A stretch of DNA of 64,000 bases, taken from positions 78,578-142,577 of the forward strand of contig NZ_JARXYX010000026.1 of NCBI RefSeq assembly GCF_029893585.1. Reading direction: 5' to 3'. Position 1 is the stretch's first letter. Each line of letters starts with the position of its first letter. Positions 1 through 8,218 of this stretch are shown here, piece by piece. This DNA comes from Streptomyces sp. LBL (GTDB taxonomy: Bacteria > Actinomycetota > Actinomycetes > Streptomycetales > Streptomycetaceae). The notes under the pieces were generated by a model. It was not told the DNA's origin, searched no databases, and saw only the letters and a program-made list of their open reading frames with translations. Both the position numbers and the translations under genes were made by a program.

Positions 1-1034
1 GCGAGCTGAAGGCCGTTGACCGCGAGGATGGCGCAGGCACCCACTCCGATGTGGCCGACCAGGGCGGCGGCCATGCCGGGACCGAGGGCTGTGACCTGCG
101 CCAGGGCAAGATAGCCGGACCCGAAGAGCGCCAGGGCAGCACCGGCCGCGTGCAGTCTGCGGCGCATCGACCCGGCGACGAGTCGTCGGCCAAGGAAGGG
201 ACCCACTACTGCGCCGAGTCCTTGTGCCAGATACAGGGCCCCGACGCCGGCGTCACCGACGTGGAAGCGGTCGAGGGCGTAAACAGGCAGCAGGCCGACC
301 ATGCCGTAGCAGAGGCGCAGTCCCACGGTCAGCCAGAGAAAGGCGGAGACCACCGGGGTGGTCCGTACGAAGGTCCAGAGTTCGGCGGTATCGGCCCGCA
401 TCCGGATCCGGCGATTCGCGATCGTCTTGGAGAGCGGCTGCCTGATCCTCATCATAAGGAGTGCGGAGGCGGCGAAGGTTGCCCCGTCGATGACGAGAGT
501 GACCGAGGAGCCCCATGCCGCGGAGACCACGCCTCCCAGACCGGCTCCCACAAGGAGGCCCGCCGAGTACAGGCTTCCCAAAGCGGTCTGTGCCAGTGGA
601 AGCTCTCGGGCAGTGACGAGGTTCGGCAGTGCGGCCTCGGGGATGGGACTCGCGATCGCTGCGGCGATGGACAGTCCTGCCAGGCACCCGAGGGCCAGAG
701 GGACGGACTGGATGTGGAAGGCGACCAGCAGGCCGACGACCGGGATGATCGCGCCCAGGTCACACGCGATGCGCAGGCGTTGCCGGTCGAACCGGTCGGT
801 GAGGGGTCCGATCAGCGGCAGCAGCACGACCCCGGGCAGGGAGTTGACGGCGAACAGCAGTGCTGTCCATCCCGGCGAACCCGTGTGGCGGTAGACGAAG
901 CTACTCAGGGCGACGAAAGTGAACCAGTCGCCGGTCAGGCTGAGAGCGGAAGCGCAGAAGAGGCGTCGGAAGTCGGCGTTGTCACGCAGGAGCGCGACGA
1001 GACTTCCGTGAGGGCGGCGTCGAGCTAGGAACAC
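1..1034 (-). CDS. MFS transporter, C-terminal end outside window
   Basis: This is a leftward major-facilitator exporter read from the reverse strand; 344 codons are visible and the stop lies beyond position 1. The chosen start is a GTG at 1034-1032 with GGAG six bases upstream; no ATG fits. The N-terminal half shows MFS features: a TGDWFTFVALSSFVYR first helix, the loop motif GPLTDRFDRQRLR between helices 2 and 3, and a hydrophobic repeat continuing to the window edge. The family (MFS_3/enterobactin-exporter-like) moves small molecules by proton antiport; the substrate cannot be read from sequence. It is divergent from the gene at 1442, so the 407-base gap may hold control sites for both. Confidence 0.85.
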   Translation of the reverse strand, partial: MFLARRRPHGSLVALLRDNADFRRLFCASALSLTGDWFTFVALSSFVYRHTGSPGWTALLFAVNSLPGVVLLPLIGPLTDRFDRQRLRIACDLGAIIPVVGLLVAFHIQSVPLALGCLAGLSIAAAIASPIPEAALPNLVTARELPLAQTALGSLYSAGLLVGAGLGGVVSAAWGSSVTLVIDGATFAASALLMMRIRQPLSKTIANRRIRMRADTAELWTFVRTTPVVSAFLWLTVGLRLCYGMVGLLPVYALDRFHVGDAGVGALYLAQGLGAVVGPFLGRRLVAGSMRRRLHAAGAALALFGSGYLALAQVTALGPGMAAALVGHIGVGACAILAVNGLQL

Positions 1035-1271
1035 CAGTGACTCCAGCAGTGTGACGTCCCGAAAGATGGCCGGAACGAACGACGGAATGACGTCGTGTGT
1101 GCTCCGTGGCCTGCGGAGGGTCACGGAGCGATCGCTGGTCAGTCACAGAGGTGATGCATGAGAGGCATCGTAGTGGTGATGTTGCCGTTCGCTACCAGAG
1201 ACGACGAAATGTGCGTCGAGGAGCCCTTGCAGCCCGGAGTCAACGTCGGTGCCGCTGCGCCTGTTCGGTAC

Positions 1272-1429
1272 GTCTGGCGGCGATAGTCGTCGTCAGACGC
1301 GGGTGCGAGGCCGTGTCGTGCGGCGGCCAGCTGTCTGGCCAACTGCCAGACGTGGTTGGCCGTTTGGCTGTCTGGGGACGTCTGGCGTTGCCTACGATGT
1401 CTGGCGATGCGCCTGAGGTGTCGTCTGGC
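1272..1429. promoter_or_regulatory. Cluster of GTCTGGC heptamers with a central palindrome
   Basis: The gap between the MFS gene and the gene at 1442 carries GTCTGGC at 1272, 1333, 1380, 1399 and 1423. The same motif is inverted at 1345-1351, and one-mismatch copies start at 1362 and 1370. The 1333 and 1345 copies make a perfect 7-5-7 inverted repeat, GTCTGGCCAACTGCCAGAC (1333-1351). The density and dyad suggest an operator array, plausibly for the DNA-binding protein encoded next door; that link is inference. Nothing else that looks like a gene is seen in 1035-1441. Confidence 0.5.
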
Positions 1430-1441
1430 TGGGGAGGGCGG

Positions 1442-2089
1442 ATGGATTTCGCTGAAACGGATGAGGCTGCTGCGGCGTCAGGGGTGCGTGCGGCCGTGGA
1501 CTTCTACGCCCGCAAGGCCAACCGTCTACAGGAGCGCCAGCGTGAGCTGGCTGCCGAACTCGCGGCTGTCCAAGATGATTTGCTGAAGACCCAGACCACC
1601 CGTGATCAGCTCGCCGGTGCTCTCGACGAGATCCTCGCTGAGGCGCCGAGCGCCGCCGAGGAACCGGAAGCCGCTTCGGAGACGGCCGGGAGCGACACCG
1701 TGCGCTCGCACGACGACTCCCCTGCTTCGGCAGCTGAGACGGCGGCGTCCCCGCAGGGACGTCGGCAGGCCGGCATGAAGAACGCGCGGCCGAAGCAGAG
1801 GGCTGGGGCGAAGTCCGGCGAGGTGATGCAGGCCATCGAGCAGTTGCTGGCCACGTCCGGGAAGCAGATGCACGTCAGGGATCTCACCGCTGCCCTGGGA
1901 CGCCCGACGGAGGGCAAGGCCGGGACTGCGGCGGTGGAGACGATCCGCGCGACCTGCAAGCGGCTTGCCGGGCACGGACGGATCGCCGAGGTGAAGACCG
2001 CCGTGTTCGCGATCGTGCGGACCTCCGAGGCCGGGCAGGCAGCGCGGTCCGGGTCCGTTGATGAGATCGGGTTGAAAGGGGCCGCCTGA
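1442..2089 (+). CDS. Coiled-coil protein with C-terminal winged-helix-like domain
   Basis: The product has 215 residues. The ATG at 1442 is chosen because GGGGAGGG lies five bases upstream; the open frame extends further up but loses codon bias and crosses the heptamer array. Residues about 15-60 (RKANRLQERQRELAAELAAV) form a coiled coil, followed by an acidic/Ala-rich linker. Residues about 120-190 resemble a HARE/winged-helix fold (IEQLLATSGKQMHVRDLTAAL, then an ETIRATCKRLAGHGRI recognition-type helix). It is probably a dimeric DNA-binding protein. The function is unknown; the upstream motif cluster suggests autoregulation. A strong hairpin follows the stop. Confidence 0.75.
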   Translation: MDFAETDEAAAASGVRAAVDFYARKANRLQERQRELAAELAAVQDDLLKTQTTRDQLAGALDEILAEAPSAAEEPEAASETAGSDTVRSHDDSPASAAETAASPQGRRQAGMKNARPKQRAGAKSGEVMQAIEQLLATSGKQMHVRDLTAALGRPTEGKAGTAAVETIRATCKRLAGHGRIAEVKTAVFAIVRTSEAGQAARSGSVDEIGLKGAA

Positions 2090-2110
2090 CGACACCGCCA
2101 TCCCAAAACT

Positions 2111-2142
2111 GTCCCCTCCTCCCGTTGCGGGGAGGAGGGGAC
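2111..2142 (+). terminator. Strong hairpin terminator
   Basis: There are perfect 12-bp arms (GTCCCCTCCTCC at 2111-2122 and its complement at 2131-2142) around an 8-base loop, 21 bases after the stop of the preceding gene. There is no U tract, as is common in Streptomyces. Confidence 0.75.
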
Positions 2143-2308
2143 GGGTTCCGTTGAGATTGGAGCCTCTTCGGAACCTTCGACGTGGACCCCTTCGTAGTGG
2201 CTCACGCACTCTCCCGAGGTTAGAGCAACCGTGCTCGCCCCGGGGGGTGCGTGGCCTATTTCGTCGTTCCCGCAAGCCACTGGTGCCCGGGAGCGGAAAG
2301 GCCGGTTT

Positions 2309-2620
2309 TCAGTGGTCGGGATGCGTTCCGCCGCAGGTCGGATACAGCGGCACGGCAAGGAAGTTCTCCAGGCGGGCGACGGTGGCGACGTCGGGCCAGC
2401 ATCGGCCGGCGAGCAGGTCGGCGATGGCCTGCCGGTTGCCCCCGGAGCCGGCGGAGGTCTGCCGCAGGCTCCGCTTCTGGATCGCCAGAGCGTCGGCGAG
2501 AGTACGCGCGATGGACTGAACGACGACGGCACTGGGGTCGGTGAGCTGGGCGTGGGGCCAGGCTTCCGGATCGCGGGCAAGCTCGCGCGGCGGCCTTCGG
2601 CGGTTCATGCCTCCGACCAT
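2309..2620 (-). CDS. XRE-type helix-turn-helix regulator
   Basis: The product has 103 residues. The ATG at 2620 is chosen for its AAGGAG nine bases upstream; a second in-frame ATG at 2608 is possible. Residues about 33-85 show the Cro/C1 pattern: helix VQSIARTLADALAIQ, then NRQAIADLLAGRCWPDV (recognition region) and TVARLENFLAVPLYP, the stabilising helix typical of actinobacterial XRE proteins. It is divergent from the transposase-like gene at 2696 with a 75-base gap, so it probably controls itself and perhaps that gene. The N-terminus is basic and Pro-rich. Confidence 0.72.
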   Translation of the reverse strand: MVGGMNRRRPPRELARDPEAWPHAQLTDPSAVVVQSIARTLADALAIQKRSLRQTSAGSGGNRQAIADLLAGRCWPDVATVARLENFLAVPLYPTCGGTHPDH

Positions 2621-2695
2621 GCAGATGCACTCCTTTCCGTGAAGATCGGCTTCAACCCCTTCACTGGCTGCTTGACCAGCCGGTGGGCTTGGGCC

Positions 2696-4675
2696 GTGAC
2701 GTTGAACTCGGAGATCTCCGGCCGGATCCGTGACTACCGCCCGAGGCTGCCGCACCGGCAGTGGGCGCCGGTCGCCGACCAGGTACGGGCGACGGTGGCG
2801 GCTACCGCCCCGGCCACCTGCTACGAGGTGCGGCGGCTTCTGTATGCCGTCGGGCGGCTGGCGGTGTGGGCCGACAGCGGCGGACTGCCGCGCGATCCAG
2901 GGGTGTGGCTGCGGACGGAGACGATCGACGCGTTCGTACTGTCGAGCTGCCCGGGCCTGGAGGGCTCGACCGTGCAGACCTGCCGGACCTGGCTGCGTCG
3001 CACTCGGGAAGCTGCCGCGAGCCGACGCCTCTACCGGGGCTTCGACCGCATCACCACCGTCCTCGACCCCGCCCGCTGCGACCGTCGCTCGCGTCTGCCC
3101 CAGGAGATCGCCGACGCCTACGCCGACGCCTGGAACGTCCCCTCCGGCCGACAAGCCGCCGAACGGCTCCAGCAGTTGGCCAACCAGCTGGTCCTGGCCC
3201 CGGTTCGATCTGCCGACTCCCGGGGCCTTCTGCGTGGCTGGCGCGGAGACGTCGGCGTGGACGCCACCCCCATCCCGGTCCTCGCCCGCCACGCCAGCGA
3301 ACGGTCCCAGACCGCCTCGGTGGAGATCACCGCGGGCTGGCACTTCAGCGGGGGCTCCGACGAAGGCACCTTCGGCTGCAGCGCCACGTTCGCCGTCGCC
3401 GCGCACCGCCGCCGCCCTGGCGAGCCCGCAGGCAAGCCGACGGCCTACCCACAGATGTGCGTCGGCCTGATCCTGGACACCCCCACCGTCCGCACCGGCC
3501 GCAACGCCGTCCTCGCCCTGGAGGAACTCGGCAGCCTCGGCCTGCCGGTGGGCACCTGCGCGGCCGACCGCGCCTACACCGGATACGCTCCCGAGAATTT
3601 CCAGATCCCCGTACGCCGCCTCGGCTACCGCCTGGCACTGGACTACAAGGTCAACGATCGTGGTGAACAGGGCAGCTGGCAGGGCGCCCTGCTCATCGAC
3701 GGCTCCCTCGCCTGCCCCTGCACGCCCACCACACTGGCGCACGCCACCCAGGGCCTGGGCGACAAGGCCGTACGGGAGATCAGGGACAACCAGCAGCTCA
3801 CTGACCACATCGCCGCCCGGGGACCGTACTTCCTCAAAACCAAACAAGGACCCGACGCCCGCGGCGCCATCCGCCTGCACTGCCCCGCCGCCGGACCATC
3901 CCCGTCGGTGAACTGCGCCCGCCGCGACCGGCTCCGACCCCGCACACCCCGTACTCCGGGCCCGCCCACTGCGGTGATCAATTTTGCCGACAGCCGCAAA
4001 CGCGCAGCCCATCCGGCCGCCCGGCCGACCATCCAGCTTCCCGCAGACGAATGGCTCACCCACCCGCCGGCGGACGAACTGCCCGCCGTCTGCGGCAAAT
4101 CCGACATCACCGTGCCCGCAGACGCCTCCGGCGACCTCAAGACCGCCAAGTTCCGGCAGGACAGCCACTACCTGTCCGACGACTGGATCGCCGCTTACAA
4201 GCCCATCCGGTCCCACAACAAGGGGATCCACGGACGCCTCAAGAGCGACGAACTCGACATCGGCAACCCGAAACACCGCCCGGCACGAGGCCAGGTCGCC
4301 CAGACCCTCCTCGTCGCCCTCATGGTCACCGTCGGCAACCTCGACATCCTCGAAGCCTGGCTCTACCAGCGCACCGGCACCCACCTCACCGACACCGACT
4401 TCGAACACATCGATCCCCAGCCACCGGCTCGGTGTCGGCCAGAGACCGGCCCGACGGCACAGACCGGACGGCCACCGCCACCACCACAGGTCTCTGAACC
4501 AGAAGAACAACACACGACCACCGCCAGCCCCGGCACCCCGGGGCCGACCGTCATGCGCTCAACAGGGCCCGACCGGACAGCGACACCGCCAAAGCCGTTG
4601 ACCACCGACGTCCATCACCCCGAACACCATCGAACAGACCCCGGAAACGACGAAGATCCCGCGCGATCATCATGA
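2696..4675 (+). CDS. DDE-transposase-like protein with extra N-terminal helical domain
   Basis: The product has about 659 residues; the start is uncertain (GTG 2696 preferred, GTG 2639 possible, neither with a strong RBS). Residues 1-110 form a helical domain (RIRDYRPRLPHRQW...ETIDAFVLSSCPGL). From about residue 185 the protein follows the layout of actinobacterial DDE-type transposase-like proteins: Asp189 in DVGVDATPIPV, Asp291 in CAADRAYTGY, and near the end SHNKGIHGRLKSDELD and VAQTLLVALMVTVGNL. The position normally Glu in the last block appears to be Asn, so catalysis is doubtful. The final ~90 residues are Pro/Thr-rich and disordered. No terminal inverted repeats were found. It could be a domesticated transposase. 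Confidence 0.6.
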   Translation: MTLNSEISGRIRDYRPRLPHRQWAPVADQVRATVAATAPATCYEVRRLLYAVGRLAVWADSGGLPRDPGVWLRTETIDAFVLSSCPGLEGSTVQTCRTWLRRTREAAASRRLYRGFDRITTVLDPARCDRRSRLPQEIADAYADAWNVPSGRQAAERLQQLANQLVLAPVRSADSRGLLRGWRGDVGVDATPIPVLARHASERSQTASVEITAGWHFSGGSDEGTFGCSATFAVAAHRRRPGEPAGKPTAYPQMCVGLILDTPTVRTGRNAVLALEELGSLGLPVGTCAADRAYTGYAPENFQIPVRRLGYRLALDYKVNDRGEQGSWQGALLIDGSLACPCTPTTLAHATQGLGDKAVREIRDNQQLTDHIAARGPYFLKTKQGPDARGAIRLHCPAAGPSPSVNCARRDRLRPRTPRTPGPPTAVINFADSRKRAAHPAARPTIQLPADEWLTHPPADELPAVCGKSDITVPADASGDLKTAKFRQDSHYLSDDWIAAYKPIRSHNKGIHGRLKSDELDIGNPKHRPARGQVAQTLLVALMVTVGNLDILEAWLYQRTGTHLTDTDFEHIDPQPPARCRPETGPTAQTGRPPPPPQVSEPEEQHTTTASPGTPGPTVMRSTGPDRTATPPKPLTTDVHHPEHHRTDPGNDEDPARSS

Positions 4676-4726
4676 TCGCCGGGATCTCGTCAACCGACCT
4701 CGAGCGAACTCAAGAACGGCCGTGCG

Positions 4727-4800
4727 TGGACCTGTGGGGATTTGAACCCCAGACCCCCTCGATGCGAACGAGGTGCGCTACCAGACTGCGCCACAGGCCC
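4727..4800 (-). tRNA. tRNA-Ala (anticodon CGC)
   Basis: The gene is 74 nt with A73 and no encoded CCA. Read on the minus strand, the acceptor GGGCCTG pairs with CAGGTCC and includes the G3:U70 wobble that identifies tRNA-Ala. The D-stem is GCGC/GCGC, the anticodon stem CCTCG/CGAGG encloses TTCGCAT (anticodon CGC, reads GCG), and the T-loop is TTCAAAT. Its 3' end faces the accessory genes at 1-4675, the usual orientation for integration at a tRNA 3' end. Confidence 0.95.
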
Positions 4801-4898
4801 TTGCAACGAGTGAAACTCTAGCATCCCCGTCAGGGTGCTTGGAAATCCGTTCCGGGCTGGTCAAGGCCGCGGTACGTCAGCCGTATGTCAGCCGTACG

Positions 4899-6188
4899 TC
4901 ACTCGTTGGCGGCGCGGGGGCGGTCGCCGTCCTCGTACTGGTCGAAGAGCGGAGTGCGGCCGCGTTCGCGGGCGCGGCGGGCGGAGGCGGCGCGACGGGC
5001 GTCGGTACGGCCGCCGGCCGCGGGCTTGCCCTCCGCGTCGTCGGGCGGCTCCTCCGATCCCCCGTCAGGTGCTACGGGCTCCGCCTCCTGCTCGGGCGTG
5101 ACGGCGCTGGACCGCGCGGAGCTCCACGCGTCGGGCGCCCCCAGGTCCACGTCGGAGGTGGCCCGCGGGGCGACCGGGGCGGTCACGTACGTCGGCAGCG
5201 GCACCGGTACCGGGTCCCAACTGTCCCCGTGTCCGGGGCGCTGTTGCCGTTCCCGCTGCTGGTCGACCCACTCGGCGTGGTCGGTCTGCTCGACGAGCGC
5301 GCGCCGGTCCGCGGCGAGCGCCGACAGCCCGGGGTCGGTCGCCGTCTCGGGGCTCTCGTCCGGCTCCTCGAAGGCGACGCCCGCGTCCACGGAGGCTCGT
5401 CGGCGCGGCTGGCGGGCGCGCTCACGCAGCCGCTGCGCGGCGGCCTCGGCCATCCGCCGGTCCATCTGGTAGGCGAAGCGCCGGCGCTCCTTGGAGCGCA
5501 GGTGGGCGATGTACGCGCTGAGCAGTATGGCGGGCACGCCGGGCGCCCACAGGAACGCGAGCCCTCCGACCGCGGCGACGATCGCGCCCAGCGTGAAGGC
5601 GAGGAACAGCATGACCGTCGTACGCCGACGGCGCGCGAGGACCTTCATACGCCGGGCGCGCGCCGCGGCCGCCTCCGCGGAGACCGCGCGCCGGGCGGCC
5701 TGCGCCCGCTGCGCTGCCGTCCCGGCCCCTGCTCTCCGCGCGGAGCCGCCCGCGTCCTCACGCCCGGACTCGCGGCCCGGCCCACGCGCCGCCCCCTCAC
5801 GGACAGGCTCGCGCGCCGGTTCCCGCTCCGGTTCCGCCCGTCCCGGTTCCGCCCGTCCCGGTTCCGCCCGTCCCGGGCTCTGCTCCTGGACCGCCGCCCG
5901 TGCCTGCGGGTCGGTCGGAGGCATGGCGAAGGCGCGGACGTCCACCGAGTCGGTGACGGCGTCCGTGTCGACGGCGCCGGACTCCCCCTCCTCGGTGGAG
6001 CGCGCCCGCAGGTCCTTGGCGTACCGGCGCTCCATCCCCGCCCGTCCGGACAACAACCGGATGGCTGTGCTGAAGCGTTCCGTCGGACGGGCCTCGTTCA
6101 GCTCGTCCTGCCTACGGAGCCACATCGGCACCAAGTAGGCGGCCCAGGCCCCGACAATGACTGCGTAGATGAGGCCGCTGCTGCTCAC
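4899..6188 (-). CDS. sepX: SepX/GlpR-type membrane divisome protein
   Basis: The product has 429 residues with a GTG start. One membrane segment lies at residues 5-23 (LIYAVIVGAWAAYLVPMW) and a hairpin of two at about 190-230 (TVMLFLAFTLGAIVAAVGG, then VPAILLSAYIAHL). The long central linker is charged and carries a short Arg-Pro-Gly-Arg-Ala-Glu repeat; the C-terminus is disordered. The family is actinobacterial: SepX in Streptomyces and GlpR in Corynebacterium are membrane partners of the septum/pole machinery, and GlpR is the receptor of the gephyrin-like protein Glp. The call rests on the TM-linker-TM-TM layout and on being the last gene of the galU-glp operon. It is separated from the upstream acetyltransferase gene by a repeat-bearing 292-base gap. 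Confidence 0.85.
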   Translation of the reverse strand: MSSSGLIYAVIVGAWAAYLVPMWLRRQDELNEARPTERFSTAIRLLSGRAGMERRYAKDLRARSTEEGESGAVDTDAVTDSVDVRAFAMPPTDPQARAAVQEQSPGRAEPGRAEPGRAEPEREPAREPVREGAARGPGRESGREDAGGSARRAGAGTAAQRAQAARRAVSAEAAAARARRMKVLARRRRTTVMLFLAFTLGAIVAAVGGLAFLWAPGVPAILLSAYIAHLRSKERRRFAYQMDRRMAEAAAQRLRERARQPRRRASVDAGVAFEEPDESPETATDPGLSALAADRRALVEQTDHAEWVDQQRERQQRPGHGDSWDPVPVPLPTYVTAPVAPRATSDVDLGAPDAWSSARSSAVTPEQEAEPVAPDGGSEEPPDDAEGKPAAGGRTDARRAASARRARERGRTPLFDQYEDGDRPRAANE

Positions 6189-6379
6189 GCCTCACACGGT
6201 AGAGGGGTTTGCATGAGGCCATCTGCCAATTGCGCGGTGTGTCGCACGATCTGGCTGATGTTTCGAGCTTTTTTTGTGACCGATGCGATCAGCGGACCGC
6301 CGGAGCCGTGAATTCAATGCTCCGAGGCGGTCATCCACCGATCATTTTCGAACACATATTCAATTTCCGGGGTCATGGT

Positions 6380-6480
6380 CACACGCGGCGCGTTACCTCG
6401 CCACACGCAGCGCGTCACATCACCTCACGCAGCGCGTCACATCACCTCACGCAGCGCGTCACATCACCTCACGCAGCGCG
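6380..6480. repeat. 22-bp tandem repeat array
   Basis: The unit CTCACGCAGCGCGTCACATC plus AC is present about 3.6 times at 6402-6480, with a degenerate copy at 6380-6401. The array abuts the stop codon of the acetyltransferase gene (6481) and lies between it and sepX. The rest of 6189-6379 shows no gene. Confidence 0.9.
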
Positions 6481-7110
6481 TTATGCGGGATTGTCGTGCG
6501 GCGTGCTCCTGGAGCGTGCCCGCTGCCAGCGCCTGAGCAAACCGTCGGGCGCCTCTTCCGCGGTGAGCGCGAACACGAGGTGGTCGCGCCAGGCGCCGTC
6601 GATGTGGAGATAGCGCGGGCGCAGCCCCTCGTCGCGGAATCCGAGTTTCTCCACCACCCGGCGGCTCGGCCCGTTCTCAGGGCGAATGCAGACCTCGATG
6701 CGGTGCAGACCGACGGCGCGGAAACAGTGGTCCACGACGAGCGCCACGGAGGTCGGCATGACACCGCGGCCGGCCACCGATTCGTCCACCCAGTAACCGA
6801 TGTGCCCCGAACACATCGAGCCCCAGGTGATCCCCGCGACCGTCAGTTGTCCGACCAGTCGCCCCTGGTACTCGATGACGAACGGCAGCATCCGTCCGGC
6901 GTTCGCCTCGGCCCGCAGATGTCTGACCATCTGCCGGTAGGTCGGCCGGTGCGCGATCGGCCCACTGGGCGTGGGCGGCGGAATGGTCGCCTCCCAGGGC
7001 CGCAGCCAGTCCCGGTTGCGCCGGTTGACCTCGCGCCAGGCCCGCTGGTCGCGCATCTTTATCGGCCTCAGGACGACGTCGCCGTCCGCCAGTACGGCGG
7101 GCCAGGACAC
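6481..7110 (-). CDS. RimJ/RimL-type GNAT acetyltransferase
   Basis: The product has 209 residues; the GTG start lies five bases after the mog stop. The fold is typical of ribosomal-protein/N-terminal acetyltransferases: LRPIKMRDQRAWREVNRRN at the start, acceptor strands VGQLTVAGITWG and GHIGYWVDESVAGRGVMPTS (acetyl-CoA loop), then HRIEVCIRPENGPSRRVVEK and LGFRDEGLRPRYLHIDGAWR. It probably N-acetylates a protein terminus from acetyl-CoA in the cytosol. It sits inside the galU-sepX operon, an arrangement that recurs in actinobacteria. The target is unknown. Confidence 0.85.
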   Translation of the reverse strand: MSWPAVLADGDVVLRPIKMRDQRAWREVNRRNRDWLRPWEATIPPPTPSGPIAHRPTYRQMVRHLRAEANAGRMLPFVIEYQGRLVGQLTVAGITWGSMCSGHIGYWVDESVAGRGVMPTSVALVVDHCFRAVGLHRIEVCIRPENGPSRRVVEKLGFRDEGLRPRYLHIDGAWRDHLVFALTAEEAPDGLLRRWQRARSRSTPHDNPA

Positions 7111-7115
7111 GCTGT

Positions 7116-7622
7116 TCAGCTCGCACCCCCACGGCCGATGTCGGGTCTCGGGTGGTCGCCGCCGCGGATCTGGTCGACGGCGTGCGCCAACAGGGGCTCC
7201 AGGACGGCCAGTCCGTCCTTCACCCCGCCGGAGGAGCCCGGCAGATTGACGATCAGTGTCCGCCCCGCCACCCCGGCCAGGCCCCGGGAGAGCGCCGCCG
7301 TCGGCACCTTCTCCCGTCCGAACGCCCTGATCGCCTCCGCGATGCCCGGGACCTCGTGGTCGATCACCTCGCGGGTCGCCTCGGGGGTGCGGTCGGTGGG
7401 CGAGATGCCGGTGCCGCCGGTGGTGACGATCACGTCGTACCCGGCGTCCACCCCGGCGCGCAGGGCGGCCTCCACGGGCGCTCCGTCCGGCACGACCTGC
7501 GGCCCGTCGACGGCGAAGCCGAAGCCCTTGAGGCCGTCGGCGACCATCGGGCCGCCCTTGTCCTCGTAGACCCCGGAGGCGGCCCGGTTGGAGGCAGTGA
7601 CCACCAGAGCGCGATACGTCAT
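7116..7622 (-). CDS. mog: MogA/MoaB molybdopterin adenylyltransferase family protein
   Basis: The product has 168 residues. It starts at the ATG 7622-7620, which overlaps the moaC stop as ATGA, so translation is probably coupled; GGAG lies upstream. MoCF_biosynth motifs are clear: VVTASNRAASGVYEDKGGP, VIVTTGGTGISPTDRTPE (the MPT-binding TTGGTG loop), and LIVNLPGSSGGVKDGLAVLE near the end. Members adenylylate molybdopterin for molybdenum insertion. It lies between moaC and the rimJ-like gene. Confidence 0.92.
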   Translation of the reverse strand: MTYRALVVTASNRAASGVYEDKGGPMVADGLKGFGFAVDGPQVVPDGAPVEAALRAGVDAGYDVIVTTGGTGISPTDRTPEATREVIDHEVPGIAEAIRAFGREKVPTAALSRGLAGVAGRTLIVNLPGSSGGVKDGLAVLEPLLAHAVDQIRGGDHPRPDIGRGGAS

Positions 7623-8131
7623 GCCCGGCTCCAGGCGCCCGACTTGCCGCCCGTCTTCTCCTCGACCCGTACGTCCGTGATGACCGCTCCCTTGTCGACC
7701 GCCTTGATCATGTCGATCACGGTGAGAGCGGCGACGGAGACCGCGGTGAGCGCCTCCATCTCGACGCCCGTACGGTCCGTCGTCTTCACCGTGGCCAGGA
7801 TCTCCACGGCGTCGTCCGCGACCCTCAGGTCCAGTTTCACACCGGACACCGACAACGGGTGACACAGCGGGATCAGATCCGGGGTGCGTTTGGCGCCCAT
7901 GATGCCCGCGATCCGCGCGGTGGCCAGGGCGTCACCCTTGGGGACCCCTTCGCCGCGCAGCAGCTCGACCACGCGGGGCGAGACCAGGACACGGCCGCTG
8001 GCGCGAGCGGTGCGCGCGGTCACGTCCTTCCCGGACACGTCGACCATGCGGGCCGCGCCCGCCTCGTCGATGTGGGTCAGTCGGTCCTGCACAGGGGGTC
8101 CGGGGGTCTGCCCCCGGGAAGGCTCAGTCAT
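7619..8131 (-). CDS. moaC: Cyclic pyranopterin monophosphate synthase accessory protein MoaC
   Basis: The product has 170 residues from ATG 8131; a longer frame upstream is Arg/Pro-rich and not needed. It carries the family signatures HIDEAGAARMVDVSGKDVT, GDALATARIAGIMGAKRT, LIPLCHPL (active-site region), and VEMEALTAVSVAALTVIDM followed by IKAVDKGA with the catalytic lysine. MoaC makes cyclic pyranopterin monophosphate, the first molybdenum-cofactor intermediate. Its stop overlaps the mog start by four bases. An 87-base gap separates it from glp. Confidence 0.93.
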   Translation of the reverse strand: MTEPSRGQTPGPPVQDRLTHIDEAGAARMVDVSGKDVTARTARASGRVLVSPRVVELLRGEGVPKGDALATARIAGIMGAKRTPDLIPLCHPLSVSGVKLDLRVADDAVEILATVKTTDRTGVEMEALTAVSVAALTVIDMIKAVDKGAVITDVRVEEKTGGKSGAWSRA

Positions 8132-8218
8132 GCGGTGTGGCGCTCCCGGTCGGGGGGCCCGGCGCGGTGTGTCGCGCGAGCTTGTCGTGCGCGACACGCT
8201 ACCGCCAACCAGGAGCGC

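Noticed and set aside
51..1028. Long rightward open frame opposite the MFS gene
   Set aside because: Its translation is Gly/Asp/Arg-rich without a fold, while the reverse strand gives a clean membrane transporter; it is a GC-rich shadow.
2309..4513. 734-codon leftward frame over the transposase-like gene
   Set aside because: Only its last 103 codons (2309-2620) have a recognisable HTH; the rest mirrors the forward DDE gene.
4773..6311. 512-codon rightward frame over sepX
   Set aside because: Runs through the tRNA and lacks motifs; the reverse strand encodes SepX with membrane segments.
6380..6480. CRISPR array
   Set aside because: 22-bp units are directly adjacent with no unique spacers and no cas genes; it is a simple tandem repeat.
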